From: a bacterium
GTDB taxonomy: Bacteria > Krumholzibacteriota > Krumholzibacteriia > JACNKJ01
Assembly: GCA_024231955.1 (NCBI GenBank)
Contig: JAAEPZ010000538.1
Location: forward strand, 248,001 to 312,000
Direction of reading: 5' to 3'
DNA length: 64,000 nucleotides
Made by a program: the position numbers and the translations under genes. The notes under the pieces were generated by a model. The model searched no databases, had not been told where the DNA came from, and was given only the letters and a program-made list of their open reading frames with translations. Positions within the stretch are counted from its first letter, which is position 1; every line of letters begins with the position of its first letter. Of the stretch, positions 16,769 to 25,800 are shown one piece after another.

Positions 16769-17956
16769 CTACTGCCGTGACCAGTAGAGCTGCACCGTCG
16801 CGGCGATGAGCACCGTCACCCCGGCCAGGATGTAGGGCGCGGCCAGTTGACCGCTCATCCGTACGGCGATCCCGCCGAGCAGGGGCAGCAGGAAGGCGCC
16901 CAGACCGAGCAGCGCCTCGTGGATACCCGCATTGCGTCCCTGATCCTCATCGGTATGGAGGCTGTAGTAGATGCTGGCGGTGTAGCAGACCCCCACGCAA
17001 CCGCCGAGCAGCGGCACCAGGAGCATGAGCAGCAGATAGTTGTGGATGAACGGCAGCGCCAGCAGAGCCAGGGCCGTCGCGAACTGCGGCATGATGAGCC
17101 GCTTGGCCGAATAGGCGAAGCGCACCCGCTCCGAGAGCAGCACGAAGGCCAGCGTCTGGCCGATGAATATCACCGCCAGGAAAAGTCCGAAACGGATCGA
17201 ACTCCACCCCAGACTCTCGAACCATTCCGGCAACTGGTAACTGAGCACAGCGACCGCGCCGTAGGTGGCGAAGTTCGCCAACCAGGCCATCTGCCGAAAG
17301 CGCCGTCTGACGTCCCCGGGGACAGCCGGTTCCGTATCGCCCGCAACCTCCTCGACGGGTTCGTCGAGAGCGACGGGGATCTCCGCTTCATCAATATCGG
17401 TGTAGCGGAAGGTGTCGCGGGGCAGGCTGAAAAAGGCCAGGGCGGTCAACCCTATCCCCGCCAGGAAGGTATTGCGGAAGCCGTAGTGGGCCAGCAGCAG
17501 TCCGCAGACCAGGAAACCGAGGCTTTTGCCGATGCTCCAGTAGACGTTGAGTCGCCCGATATTGCGGGCGAGGTCGCGGTCACTGTTCGAGAAGCTGCCG
17601 GTCAGGGCCTGGATCGCCGGCCAGAACAGGGCGGCTCCCAACGCCAGGACCGGCATCATGAGCATCAGGGACGCGATGCTGGCGGCCTTGAACGCCAGCG
17701 CTGAGAACAGGATGATCGCCAGCAGGCCGTAGCGGATCATCCGGAAGCGATCCATCCGATCGCTCAGGCGACCGGTGAAGTGGGTCAGAATTATGTAGGC
17801 AAGCGTGCTGACGGCGGGTACCACCCCGAGCGCCACCGAGTCGCCTCCGAGATCCATGATCTTGTAGGGGAGCGCCCCCAGGATCAGGAAGAATCCCGCG
17901 TCCTTGAAGAGGGCGGCCCGAAAGAGTCGCCCTAAAATCGGTACCTCTTTTTTCAT
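16769..17956 (-). CDS. MFS transporter
   Basis: 395 residues. The ATG at 17956 (MKKEVPILGRLFRAALFKDAGFF) is preferred over an upstream ATG at 17998 that would overlap the neighbouring gene. About 12 hydrophobic segments split into two halves around an acidic cytoplasmic loop (about 195-235). The MFS loop motif GRLSDRMDRFRMI after the second helix is intact, as is ALFWPAIQALTGSFSN in helix 4. Substrate unknown. It lies 7 bases after the Na+-symporter gene on the same strand, so the two are co-transcribed. Confidence 0.9.
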   Translation of the reverse strand: MKKEVPILGRLFRAALFKDAGFFLILGALPYKIMDLGGDSVALGVVPAVSTLAYIILTHFTGRLSDRMDRFRMIRYGLLAIILFSALAFKAASIASLMLMMPVLALGAALFWPAIQALTGSFSNSDRDLARNIGRLNVYWSIGKSLGFLVCGLLLAHYGFRNTFLAGIGLTALAFFSLPRDTFRYTDIDEAEIPVALDEPVEEVAGDTEPAVPGDVRRRFRQMAWLANFATYGAVAVLSYQLPEWFESLGWSSIRFGLFLAVIFIGQTLAFVLLSERVRFAYSAKRLIMPQFATALALLALPFIHNYLLLMLLVPLLGGCVGVCYTASIYYSLHTDEDQGRNAGIHEALLGLGAFLLPLLGGIAVRMSGQLAAPYILAGVTVLIAATVQLYWSRQ

Positions 17957-17963
17957 CGACAAC

Positions 17964-19376
17964 CTACTGATACTCGGCGCCGAGAATGACGCTGACAATG
18001 ATCGCCCCGACGGCCAACGGCGCCACGAACTTGATCAGGAAGCGCCAGGTGGAGTAGGAGACCAACAGGCCGTGCCCCTCCTCCAGCTCCTCCTGCGTCT
18101 CGGCTCGACCGAGAATCCAGCCGACGAACAGCGCGATCAACAGGCCGCCCAGGGGCAGCAACCAGTTGGTGGCCAGGTAGTCGAGCGTGCCGAACACGCC
18201 GGCGGTCGATTCGCGCCCGATCAGATTGATGCCCGAGAGCGTTTCGTTGCCGCCCAGGCTGACCGCGCTGAGCAGGCCGAACACGAAGATCGACGAGCCC
18301 ATGGTCAGGACGGCCCGTTTGCGGCTCCACTTGAATTCGTCGATGGCGAAACTGGAGACCACCTCCATCAGGCTGATGGTGCTGGTCAGGGCGGCGAAGG
18401 CCACGAGCAGATAGAAGACCGCGCTGATGAAGCCGCCGCCGGGCAGCTTGTAGAACACCAGCGGCAGGGTGGTGAACAGGATCGTCGAGCTTTTGCCCAC
18501 CTCAAAGTCGGGTTGGATAGCCTGCATCGTGAAGATGATCGAGAACATGATGATGCAGGCGAGAATGGCGATGACCGTGTCCAGGATACTGATCGTCACC
18601 ACGGCCTTAGGGATCGAATCCTGTTTCCGCATGTAGCTGCCGTAGGTGAGCATGGCGCCCATCCCCAGGCTCAGCGTGAAGAAGCTGTGCCCCAGAGCCT
18701 CCAGGATCGAACCGGTCGTCAGCTCGCTGAAGTTGGGCCGGAAGAGGAAGTGGAGCGCTTCGCGGAAACCGGAGGTGGTGGTGGAGTAGGCCGTCAGGGC
18801 CAGCAGGATTATGAACAGCACCGGCACCAGTATCTTGGCCACCCGCTCGATGCCGTTGGCGACGCCGAAGTAAACCACCCCGATCGTAGCACCCATGAAC
18901 AGCGTGTAGTACACCGCCTGCTCGGTACTGTTGCCGAGGAAGTCGCCGAAGAAGTTGCCCAGGACATTGGCGTCGGCGTTTGTGGCAAGCTCGCCCAACT
19001 GGCCGCTCAGGGCCATGATTATGTAGCGGATGGTCCAGCCCGCCACGACGCTGTAGTAGGAGAGGATGATGAAGCCCGTGATCACTCCGAGAATTCCCAC
19101 GCCGGGCCACAGGGATGCGCCCGGTTTGCCCGCCGAGAGAAGACGGAAGGTGCCCACCGGATCCTTCTGGGCGCGACGGCCAAGGAGCACTTCGGCGAAC
19201 ATGATCGGCAGACCGACCAGGATCACCGCACCGATGTAGACGAGCACGAAGGCGCCGCCGTTGTTCTCAAGTGTGATGTACGGGAATTTCCAGAGATTGC
19301 CCAGACCCACGGCGCTGCCCGCCGCGGCCAGGATGAATCCCAAACGGCCACTCCACTGCCCTCTCTGTTGGCTCAT
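17964..19376 (-). CDS. Sodium-dependent transporter (NSS/SNF family)
   Basis: 470 residues from an ATG with GGAAGG 8 bases upstream; the TTG one codon earlier is less likely. Membrane segment 1 holds the family signature GSAVGLGNLWKFPYITLENNG, whose unwound centre coordinates Na+ and substrate in LeuT. About 11-12 segments follow. Bacterial members usually move amino acids such as Leu, Trp or Tyr with Na+. The paired MFS gene and the lack of enzymes give no further hint of the substrate. Confidence 0.93.
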   Translation of the reverse strand: MSQQRGQWSGRLGFILAAAGSAVGLGNLWKFPYITLENNGGAFVLVYIGAVILVGLPIMFAEVLLGRRAQKDPVGTFRLLSAGKPGASLWPGVGILGVITGFIILSYYSVVAGWTIRYIIMALSGQLGELATNADANVLGNFFGDFLGNSTEQAVYYTLFMGATIGVVYFGVANGIERVAKILVPVLFIILLALTAYSTTTSGFREALHFLFRPNFSELTTGSILEALGHSFFTLSLGMGAMLTYGSYMRKQDSIPKAVVTISILDTVIAILACIIMFSIIFTMQAIQPDFEVGKSSTILFTTLPLVFYKLPGGGFISAVFYLLVAFAALTSTISLMEVVSSFAIDEFKWSRKRAVLTMGSSIFVFGLLSAVSLGGNETLSGINLIGRESTAGVFGTLDYLATNWLLPLGGLLIALFVGWILGRAETQEELEEGHGLLVSYSTWRFLIKFVAPLAVGAIIVSVILGAEYQ

Positions 19377-19445
19377 CAAGCTATCCTTCCATTATTCCTC
19401 GACTCAGGTGAATGAGTCCGGCGATTCGTCGGCGAGTATTTCAAA

Positions 19446-19474
19446 ACCCTATCGGGACGACAGGGGGGTGTCAA
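19446..19474 (-). promoter_or_regulatory. Predicted promoter for the NSS/MFS transporter pair
   Basis: Read on the minus strand: perfect TTGACA (19474-19469), a 17-base spacer and TAGGGT (19451-19446), about 70 bases before the start codon. No operator palindrome is obvious. Confidence 0.5.
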
Positions 19475-19619
19475 GAGTGGTAACGCCTTCAGACGGAAAC
19501 ATATCACCCCCGGAGAGCGGTCTGTTGACATGTTGCGACGCATACGGGATCATCATTCTCAACCGAACCGGAGCCATTCATCGAAATGTTGCGCGGCAAC
19601 ACGCGCCACGAAGGAATCC

Positions 19620-19802
19620 ATGCGCTGCGACCTGTCGATCATACCCGCCGGCAACGGCCGGAAGGCGCAGATGTACCTGACCGACCAGAAGAGCGTGGTG
19701 TATATCCTCACACATCGCGGATACGACCTTCTCATGAGCATCGCCGATCCCGAATCCGTCGCCGCGAAGATCCGCCGGACCCTCGGCGGCACAAATCCGT
19801 AA
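19620..19802 (+). CDS. Small orphan protein (60 residues)
   Basis: 60 residues from an ATG with GAAGGA 6 bases upstream. Composition is protein-like (MRCDLSIIPAGNGRKAQMYL, then VVYILTHRGYDLLMSIADPE) with a strand-helix pattern and a basic end. No family was recognised. The partner gene begins 29 bases later on the same strand, suggesting a two-gene cassette. A weak promoter (TTGACA at 19525) lies about 95 bases upstream. It could be a toxin-antitoxin or mobile-element accessory component, but nothing visible proves it. Confidence 0.45.
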   Translation: MRCDLSIIPAGNGRKAQMYLTDQKSVVYILTHRGYDLLMSIADPESVAAKIRRTLGGTNP

Positions 19803-19831
19803 AGCTGACTGTTATTGGAGGTGTTTGCCGA

Positions 19832-20056
19832 ATGGCGAATCTCGATCAGATCAATGGGTTGCTGCAAAGCGTTTTGGCCATTAAGAAGCAGGACTCCGTA
19901 CGTGCGGTCGAGGCCGCAAGCTGGTTGTCGGTCGTCGGTATTCTGAAAGATTCGAGTTCGAGACCGGGACTCCCTTTACGGAATCTGCTGAGAGCCGGCA
20001 AGGTGAGCGGCGCACGGCAAGCGACCAATGGTCGTTGGTTCATCGACAGGACATAG
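19832..20056 (+). CDS. Small helix-turn-helix-like protein (74 residues)
   Basis: 74 residues. GGAGG about 10 bases before the ATG marks the start; an open frame continues upstream but is Arg-rich out-of-frame noise from the preceding gene. The C-terminal half (LRNLLRAGKVSGARQATNGRWFIDR) resembles the recognition helix and wing of excisionase/MerR-type DNA-binding domains, which commonly end in RW-x-I-x-R. It may bind DNA and regulate the cassette. The family assignment is tentative. Confidence 0.5.
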   Translation: MANLDQINGLLQSVLAIKKQDSVRAVEAASWLSVVGILKDSSSRPGLPLRNLLRAGKVSGARQATNGRWFIDRT

Positions 20057-20083
20057 ATCACCCGTCGGGGATCGTCTGCTAAG

Positions 20084-20113
20084 AAGCCGCGACGCCAATC
20101 TGCGCCGCGGCTT
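20084..20113. terminator. Hairpin between convergent genes
   Basis: AAGCCGCG (20084-20091) pairs with CGCGGCTT (20106-20113) across a 14-base loop. There is no T-run, so it may be a weak or factor-assisted terminator for the small gene pair and the M56 gene. Confidence 0.4.
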
Positions 20114-20155
20114 AGATCAAAACGGGGGGCATAGCGGCCCGTCTGTAGAGTTCGC

Positions 20156-22039
20156 CTAGTACAGTGTTTTGATCCTTCCCCAATTCGAGTCCTCGGTAGG
20201 CACCTGACACGCATCCCACAGGCAGTTGAAGATCGTGCCGTCGTGACCGTTGCCGCTGACGTCGGAAAGCACATTGCCCGTCCCATCCGAGAAGTCGTAC
20301 AGTGCGAGCGTGCCTGCGTCATTGCTCCATACCGCGCCCGCATCGTAGCCGCCGGAGTAACGGCACGTATCGGAGATGCGCAGGGCCCTGATCCACCCTT
20401 TGAAATTATGCCACGGTTCGTTCTCCTCCCAACCGATGTTGACGCTTCTTGTCGCAGCGCCGATGGGGAGGTCATCGGTTCCGGATCCGGCGCTGACGCC
20501 GTTGACGAAGAACTCCCAGTTGCCCGTACTTTTCTCGTAGCAGAACGCGAGCGTCTGCCAGTCGGCGCAATGATCGCCCGATTCCTGCACGGCGCCGTCG
20601 AATGATTCGGCGGTGGCGCCGCCCTCCTCGGACCAGACGGAGAACTGCATCCGACCGACCTGATTGGGCGGTCCCATGATGGACCAGGCCCACTCGCCGC
20701 CGTCGGTGACGTGGGAGCGGTGTTTCGTCAGAAGAAGCTGGTCCTGTCCGCTTGTGCTGAGATTCGCGACGTTGACGATCATCTCCAGCGTGAAGTCGTC
20801 CTGGAAGTTGAACTCGGGCGCATGGGGGACCTCCACATAAGAGTGGGTGCCGTTGAACCGCAGGTCGAAATCGGACAGGTTTGGGTCGAATCGCTCGAAG
20901 ATCTGATCCGCGTCAGCCTCCGTGGTCCAGAGACGAACGGTGGAGAGGGGGATCGTCAGCAGTAGCAGCATGACAATCCAAACGGCCTTCATCGCGCCTG
21001 ACATCGGAGTCCTGCGTGTAGCGGGATCCAGTGCCAGCTTCAAACGTCGTTTCAGGTCGGATGAATGGGCCATGATCGCGGGCACCATGGATTGGCTCTT
21101 CGGTCCATTGAGTTGCATTGTTATCTCCATCAGGTGTTTGGCGTAGGAAGAGGAGAGGACGCCCGCATTGATGACACTGTCATCGCAGGCGACCTCTCTT
21201 TCAAAGTGAAAACGTCGAAGGGCTAGCCACACAAATGGGTTGATCCAATAAAACGAGCAGGTCAGAACTGCAATAATCTGTGAGAGGTTGTCTCTGCGTC
21301 CGATGTGCGAAAACTCATGACGCAGAACAGCCTCGATCTTGTCTCCGGCCCATTCGTCCGCCTCCGCCGGGAGGATGACGCAGGGGTTGATCAGACCCCA
21401 GACCATTGAGACGGCCGCCAGTTCGCTTTTCAGAACGGGCACGGCGGCGTCGATGCCCATTTCCTGTTTAATCGTCGCTGCGATTCCGGTCACGGCATTG
21501 CTGTCCACTGGCGTCGCATCGCGATCCCTCCCGAAGCTGGTCGCCATTTCGGCGATGAATCCCGCGCCGGTCCAACGCACGAGCTGTATCGTCAGAACAG
21601 TCAGCGCTCCCGCCAGCCAGACGCCGAACAGCAGCCATGGGGAGACGGTCTCCAGTGCGTGCGTCCCGGTTCTCCACCATGGCCCCGGATGGCTTTTTTC
21701 GACGGCATCTGCAGAGGAGCCGGCAGTGGGGATAGGCTCATCCCCGGTAATCGCATCGCGAACGCTCTGAGACACACGCACCAGTGTTCGCGGGTGTGTG
21801 TAGGGCTCCTCGCCGGTATCGATGTACTTTGCGATTTGGAATAGAGGGACCTGGGCGACAGGCAGCAGGTTGTGGAGTGCCGGGAGAGCGAGGAGCACGA
21901 GAAACAACCCCATCAGAACCTGAAAACGGAGGGCGGCGGTTTTTTCGCGCAAGATCGTCAACATGGTATAGCCGACGCAGGAGATCAGGATGCTGCTGAT
22001 CAGAATGCCGATGATTTCCAGATGAAGGGGGGAGATCAT
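20156..22039 (-). CDS. BlaR1/MecR1-like M56 metallopeptidase fused to a LamG domain
   Basis: 627 residues. The N-terminal part has the BlaR1-type arrangement: membrane helices at about 8-30, 38-58 and 133-153, a cytoplasmic zinc protease segment with H241-E-F-S-H245, the downstream glutamate motif EREVACDD, and a final helix (about 343-363). BlaR1 normally carries a penicillin-binding sensor after this helix. Here the extracytoplasmic part (about 395-600) is instead a LamG/concanavalin-like jellyroll (LRFNGTHSYVEVPHAPEFNF, DDFTLEMIVN, SVNIGWEENEPW, GWIRALRIS), suggesting it senses a glycan or surface ligand. It lies 4 bases after a BlaI-like repressor gene, so the pair should form a sensor-protease/repressor circuit. 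Confidence 0.88.
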   Translation of the reverse strand: MISPLHLEIIGILISSILISCVGYTMLTILREKTAALRFQVLMGLFLVLLALPALHNLLPVAQVPLFQIAKYIDTGEEPYTHPRTLVRVSQSVRDAITGDEPIPTAGSSADAVEKSHPGPWWRTGTHALETVSPWLLFGVWLAGALTVLTIQLVRWTGAGFIAEMATSFGRDRDATPVDSNAVTGIAATIKQEMGIDAAVPVLKSELAAVSMVWGLINPCVILPAEADEWAGDKIEAVLRHEFSHIGRRDNLSQIIAVLTCSFYWINPFVWLALRRFHFEREVACDDSVINAGVLSSSYAKHLMEITMQLNGPKSQSMVPAIMAHSSDLKRRLKLALDPATRRTPMSGAMKAVWIVMLLLLTIPLSTVRLWTTEADADQIFERFDPNLSDFDLRFNGTHSYVEVPHAPEFNFQDDFTLEMIVNVANLSTSGQDQLLLTKHRSHVTDGGEWAWSIMGPPNQVGRMQFSVWSEEGGATAESFDGAVQESGDHCADWQTLAFCYEKSTGNWEFFVNGVSAGSGTDDLPIGAATRSVNIGWEENEPWHNFKGWIRALRISDTCRYSGGYDAGAVWSNDAGTLALYDFSDGTGNVLSDVSGNGHDGTIFNCLWDACQVPTEDSNWGRIKTLY

Positions 22040-22043
22040 TTTA

Positions 22044-22433
22044 TTACTCGCCCCTCTTTTCGGCTTTCCTGATCATCGTATTCAACTCCTCTATGTCCTC
22101 CTTGCTGAGATCATCATCGGAGGCCGCAAGGAGGGCGGAGACGGCCTTCGGCGTGGAGTTCTGAAAGAAGGTCCTCAGCATGTGGCGCATGGCGTGCCGT
22201 TCGATCTCCTGTTTATCGACGGTCGGGATGTAAATGTAGCTCTGCCCCTCGCGTCGATGCTTCAGGTGTCCCTTCTGCTCCAGGACTCGGATCAGTTTGC
22301 GAACGGAGTCCTTGCCGACCTCCTCATTGAGATTGCCGTGAATCTCCAGAGCGGTGGCCTCACCAAGCATGTAGAGGGTGTCCATGATCTGCCGCTCTCG
22401 CCTACTCAAATTCATCCATTGATCTTTGCTCAT
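22044..22433 (-). CDS. BlaI/MecI/CopY family repressor
   Basis: 129 residues, the standard length. A winged-helix DNA-binding domain (LSRRERQIMDTLYMLGEATALEIHGNL, recognition region RKLIRVLEQKGHLKHRREG) is followed by a C-terminal dimerisation tail (about 75-129) with the region where the cognate M56 protease normally cuts. It is the first gene of the blaI-M56 operon. Palindromic and directly repeated sites overlap the promoter upstream, so autorepression released by proteolysis is expected. No beta-lactamase or other effector gene is adjacent; the output may be mfd on the other strand or a distant gene (inference). Confidence 0.93.
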   Translation of the reverse strand: MSKDQWMNLSRRERQIMDTLYMLGEATALEIHGNLNEEVGKDSVRKLIRVLEQKGHLKHRREGQSYIYIPTVDKQEIERHAMRHMLRTFFQNSTPKAVSALLAASDDDLSKEDIEELNTMIRKAEKRGE

Positions 22434-22469
22434 GCCTGAATCCCTGTGTTCGTGATTGATTTTTGAATC

Positions 22470-22529
22470 TAGGAAAATTTTACTATCATTGATGGTCTAA
22501 TGCAAGCCGAATCTGGGAAAAACTTCCTA
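22470..22529. promoter_or_regulatory. Two candidate BlaI-family operator sites
   Basis: Site 1 (22470-22485), TAGGAAAATTTTACTA, is palindromic at 14 of 16 positions and covers the -10 box of the minus-strand promoter. Site 2 (22514-22529) repeats the core: GAATCTRGGAAAA occurs at 22465 and 22509, 44 bases apart, about four helical turns. Site 2 also ends in the inverse half TTCCTA. The arrangement suits a dimeric repressor binding both sites. Confidence 0.6.
22477..22505 (-). promoter_or_regulatory. Promoter of the blaI-M56 operon
   Basis: Read on the minus strand: TTGCAT (22505-22500), a 17-base spacer and TAAAAT (22482-22477). The -10 box lies inside the palindromic operator. Confidence 0.6.
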
Positions 22530-22637
22530 TTTTATTTCTGATGTCCCTCTGAAGAGCCCTTTCCGGACATGAACCGAAAGACCTCTGAAGGTCGCCGACT
22601 CCGGTGCGCGTCACCGGTTTCCACAAACCGGCATTGG

Positions 22638-22666
22638 TTGACCGTCTGCCGCACTCTTACTATTTT
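22638..22666 (+). promoter_or_regulatory. Predicted mfd promoter
   Basis: TTGACC (22638-22643), a 17-base spacer and TATTTT (22661-22666). The leader of about 150 bases to the mfd start contains a GGTCCG-ACCA-CGGACC hairpin (22697-22712). Nothing else was recognised in the 22530-22820 interval. Confidence 0.55.
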
Positions 22667-22820
22667 ATGGCCCGACGCTCAGGCGTCCTGGTGCGTGGTC
22701 CGACCACGGACCGACAATCCGGACCCCCTCCCGCCCCCCGGTTTTTTATCGGCCGGGGCTAACCGTGTTTGCACCCGGCTCGGCGAATTAGCCGCAACCG
22801 GCAGGAAGGCTCTGAAACCA

Positions 22821-25800
22821 ATGGCTTTTATCGACAATCTGCAGCCCCTCACGGGCGCGGCGGGAAAACTGCGGGACGAACTGGCTGCGGGGCCTGCGCG
22901 TCACATCCTCACCGGATTGCGGGGCTCCAGCCTGCCTCTGCTGCTGGCGCGCATCGAGCGGGAGTTGGCGGAGGGCAGCGCTGATAAGGGCAAACCCTGG
23001 GTGATTCTCACTTCGCAGGCGGCCGAGGCGGAGGCCATCGCCGAGGATCTCCGCACCCTGGGGGCCACCGCGGTGGAGTTCCTGCCGGAGCTGGAGATAC
23101 TGCCCTTCGACCGCCACAACGCCGACCGGCACATCGTCTCTCAGAGGGTCGAGGTCCTCGACGCGCTGGAGGCGGGGCGGGTCCGTTTCCTCGTTACCAG
23201 CGTGCGCGCGTGGATGCGGCGCGTGCTGCCGCCCCAGCGTCTGCGGGACAGTCGCTTCACCCTGAAGGCGGGCCTGGAGCTGGATCTCGATGACTTCGCC
23301 GCCCGCCTGGAGGCCATCGGCTATCGTGCCGTCGGCATGGTGGAGGAGCCGGGGGATTTTGCGATCAAGGGCGGGATCATCGATCTCTTCACCCCGACCA
23401 GCGAGGAGCCCCACCGGCTGGAGTTTTTCGACGACGAACTAGAGAGTCTCCGCAGTTTCGATCCCGCCACCCAGGTCTCAACCGGCCGGGTGGAGGAGGT
23501 GCTGGTGCTCCCCTGCTCGCAGGTCCTGTTCGCCGAGGGGGATTGCCGCCGCGCCGTACGGGAGCTCCACAAACTTTATCCGGCCGATTCGCTCCTCTCC
23601 GAGGACCTGGCCGCGCAGTTCGTCGAGGGGATCGCCTTCGAAGGGGTGGATCGCTACAGCTCCTACTTCGTCCCCGAGGTGCCTCTGACCCGCTACCTCA
23701 AACAGGGTTTCCGCGCCGTTCTGCTGGCGGAGGGCGCGCTGCGCGAGCGCTGGGAGCACATGGCTGCCGAGATCGAGCGGCGGCACGCCAAGGGGCAAGC
23801 CGCCGACGACCTGTTGCCGCAGCCCGAAAGCGCCTATCTCGGCGCATTGGATTTTCAGGAGCTGCTGGATTCCCGCGATCTGCTGCTGGTCGAGGATGCG
23901 CAGGCCGAGAGCCTGGCCAGCCCCCGAGCGCCTGTGGTCAAGCTGATGACCAAAGGGCAACCCTCCTTCGGCAGCAGTATCAAGGAGCTGCGACAGGATC
24001 TCGAAACGATGGCCAACGGCGGCTACCATATCTGGATCTTCTGCGACAACAAGGGGCAGGCGGCACGGCTCGGGGCCATCCTCAAGGAGGTGGAGTCCCG
24101 CCTGCATCTGCCGGTGGGGGATCTGCAGCACGGGTTCCTGCTGCCGGCGGAGCGGCTGGCCATCTATACCGATCACGAGATCTTCGATCGCTACAAGCGT
24201 CTACGTCGCCGTCGTCGATTGTACAAGGGCGCCGGTCCGATCCGCGACAGGGCGACCCTCCGCCCCGGCGACTACGTGGTGCATATCCAGCACGGCGTGG
24301 CCCAATATAAGGGGATGAAGCGGCTGGAGGTGCTGGGCGAGGAGCGGGAGGTGCTGCACCTCAAGTATGCCGACGAGCAGCAACTCTACCTGCCCATAGA
24401 TCAGATCCACCTGGTCGAGAAGTACTCTAATGAGGATGACGCCAGTCCCCGCCTCAATCGCCTGGGTGAGAAGGCCTGGGTGCGGACCCGGAAAAAGGCC
24501 GAGAAGGCCGTGCGGGCAATGGCCGCCGATCTCATCAAACTCTATGCCCGGCGGGAAGCGGCGCGCGGCTTCGCCTATCCGGCCGATACGCCCTGGCAGA
24601 AGGAGCTGGAGGCGAGCTTCCTTTACCAGGACACCCCCGACCAGGCCACTTCGAGCATGAAGTCCAAGGCCGATATGGAGAAACCAAAGCCCATGGACCG
24701 TCTCGTGTGCGGCGACGTGGGGTTCGGCAAGACCGAGGTGGCGATTCGGGTGGCGTTCAAGGCGGTGCAGTCGAACAAGCAGGTGGCTGTGCTCGTGCCC
24801 ACGACGATCCTGGCCCAGCAGCACCTGCAGACATTTGGCGAACGCCTGCGCGATTATCCCGTGCGGGTGGAGTCGGTCAGCCGCTTTCGCTCCAGCTCCC
24901 AGATCAAGGAGACCCTGACCCGCCTCAAGAGGGGCGAAGTGGATATCATCGTCGGAACCCACCGTCTTCTGTCGGCCGATGTGGCCTTCAAGGATCTGGG
25001 ATTGCTTATAGTTGACGAGGAGCACCGTTTCGGGGTCGCGCACAAGGAGAAGGTGAAAAGAGCTCGGGCCGCGGTGGATGTGCTCACCCTCACGGCAACG
25101 CCCATCCCCCGCACGCTGCACATGTCGCTGGGGGGGATCAGGGATATCTCGCTGATCCGTACGCCGCCCCGCGACCGTCTGCCCGTCCATACCGAGGTGT
25201 CGGTGTTCGACGAGGAGACGATTAAAGAGGCGATCCTGCGTGAGGTGGATCGCGGCGGGCAGGTGTTCTTCGTCCACAACAGGGTGCAGACCATCGAGGC
25301 GATGGCGTCATTTCTGCAGAAGTTGCTGCCTGACCTGAGTGTCGGCATCGGCCACGGGCAGATGTCGGAGAAGAAGCTCGAGCAGGTGATGGTGGACTTC
25401 ATCAACGGCGAGTTCGAGGTGCTGGTGAGCACCATGATCATCGAGTCGGGGCTGGATATCCCCCGGGTGAACACGATCATCATCAACCGCTCGGATCGGT
25501 TCGGACTGGCCCAGTTGCACCAGCTGCGGGGAAGGGTGGGTCGCAGTCGCCAGCGGGCCTATTGCTACCTTTTGACCCCGCGGGACCAGGAGATCACCGA
25601 GGACAGCCGCCGACGCCTGGATGCGCTGGTCGAACACGACGAGCTGGGAGCGGGCTACAAGCTGGCTCTGCGCGATCTGGAGATCCGCGGCGCGGGCAAC
25701 CTGCTGGGGGTTGAACAGCACGGGCACATGACGGCCATCGGTTTCGATCTGTATATGCGGTTGGTGGCGCAGGCGGTGAGGGAGCTGAGAGAGGGCAAGA

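Noticed and set aside
17904..19415. 503-codon plus-strand open frame opposite the Na+-symporter gene
   Set aside because: It is the mirror of a high-GC gene with clear LeuT-family motifs on the minus strand, is dominated by Gln/Glu/Arg/His, and shows no domain.
22569..22820. 84-residue N-terminal extension of Mfd
   Set aside because: It includes the likely mfd promoter, lacks a ribosome site and has no counterpart in Mfd, whose usual length is matched by the ATG at 22821.
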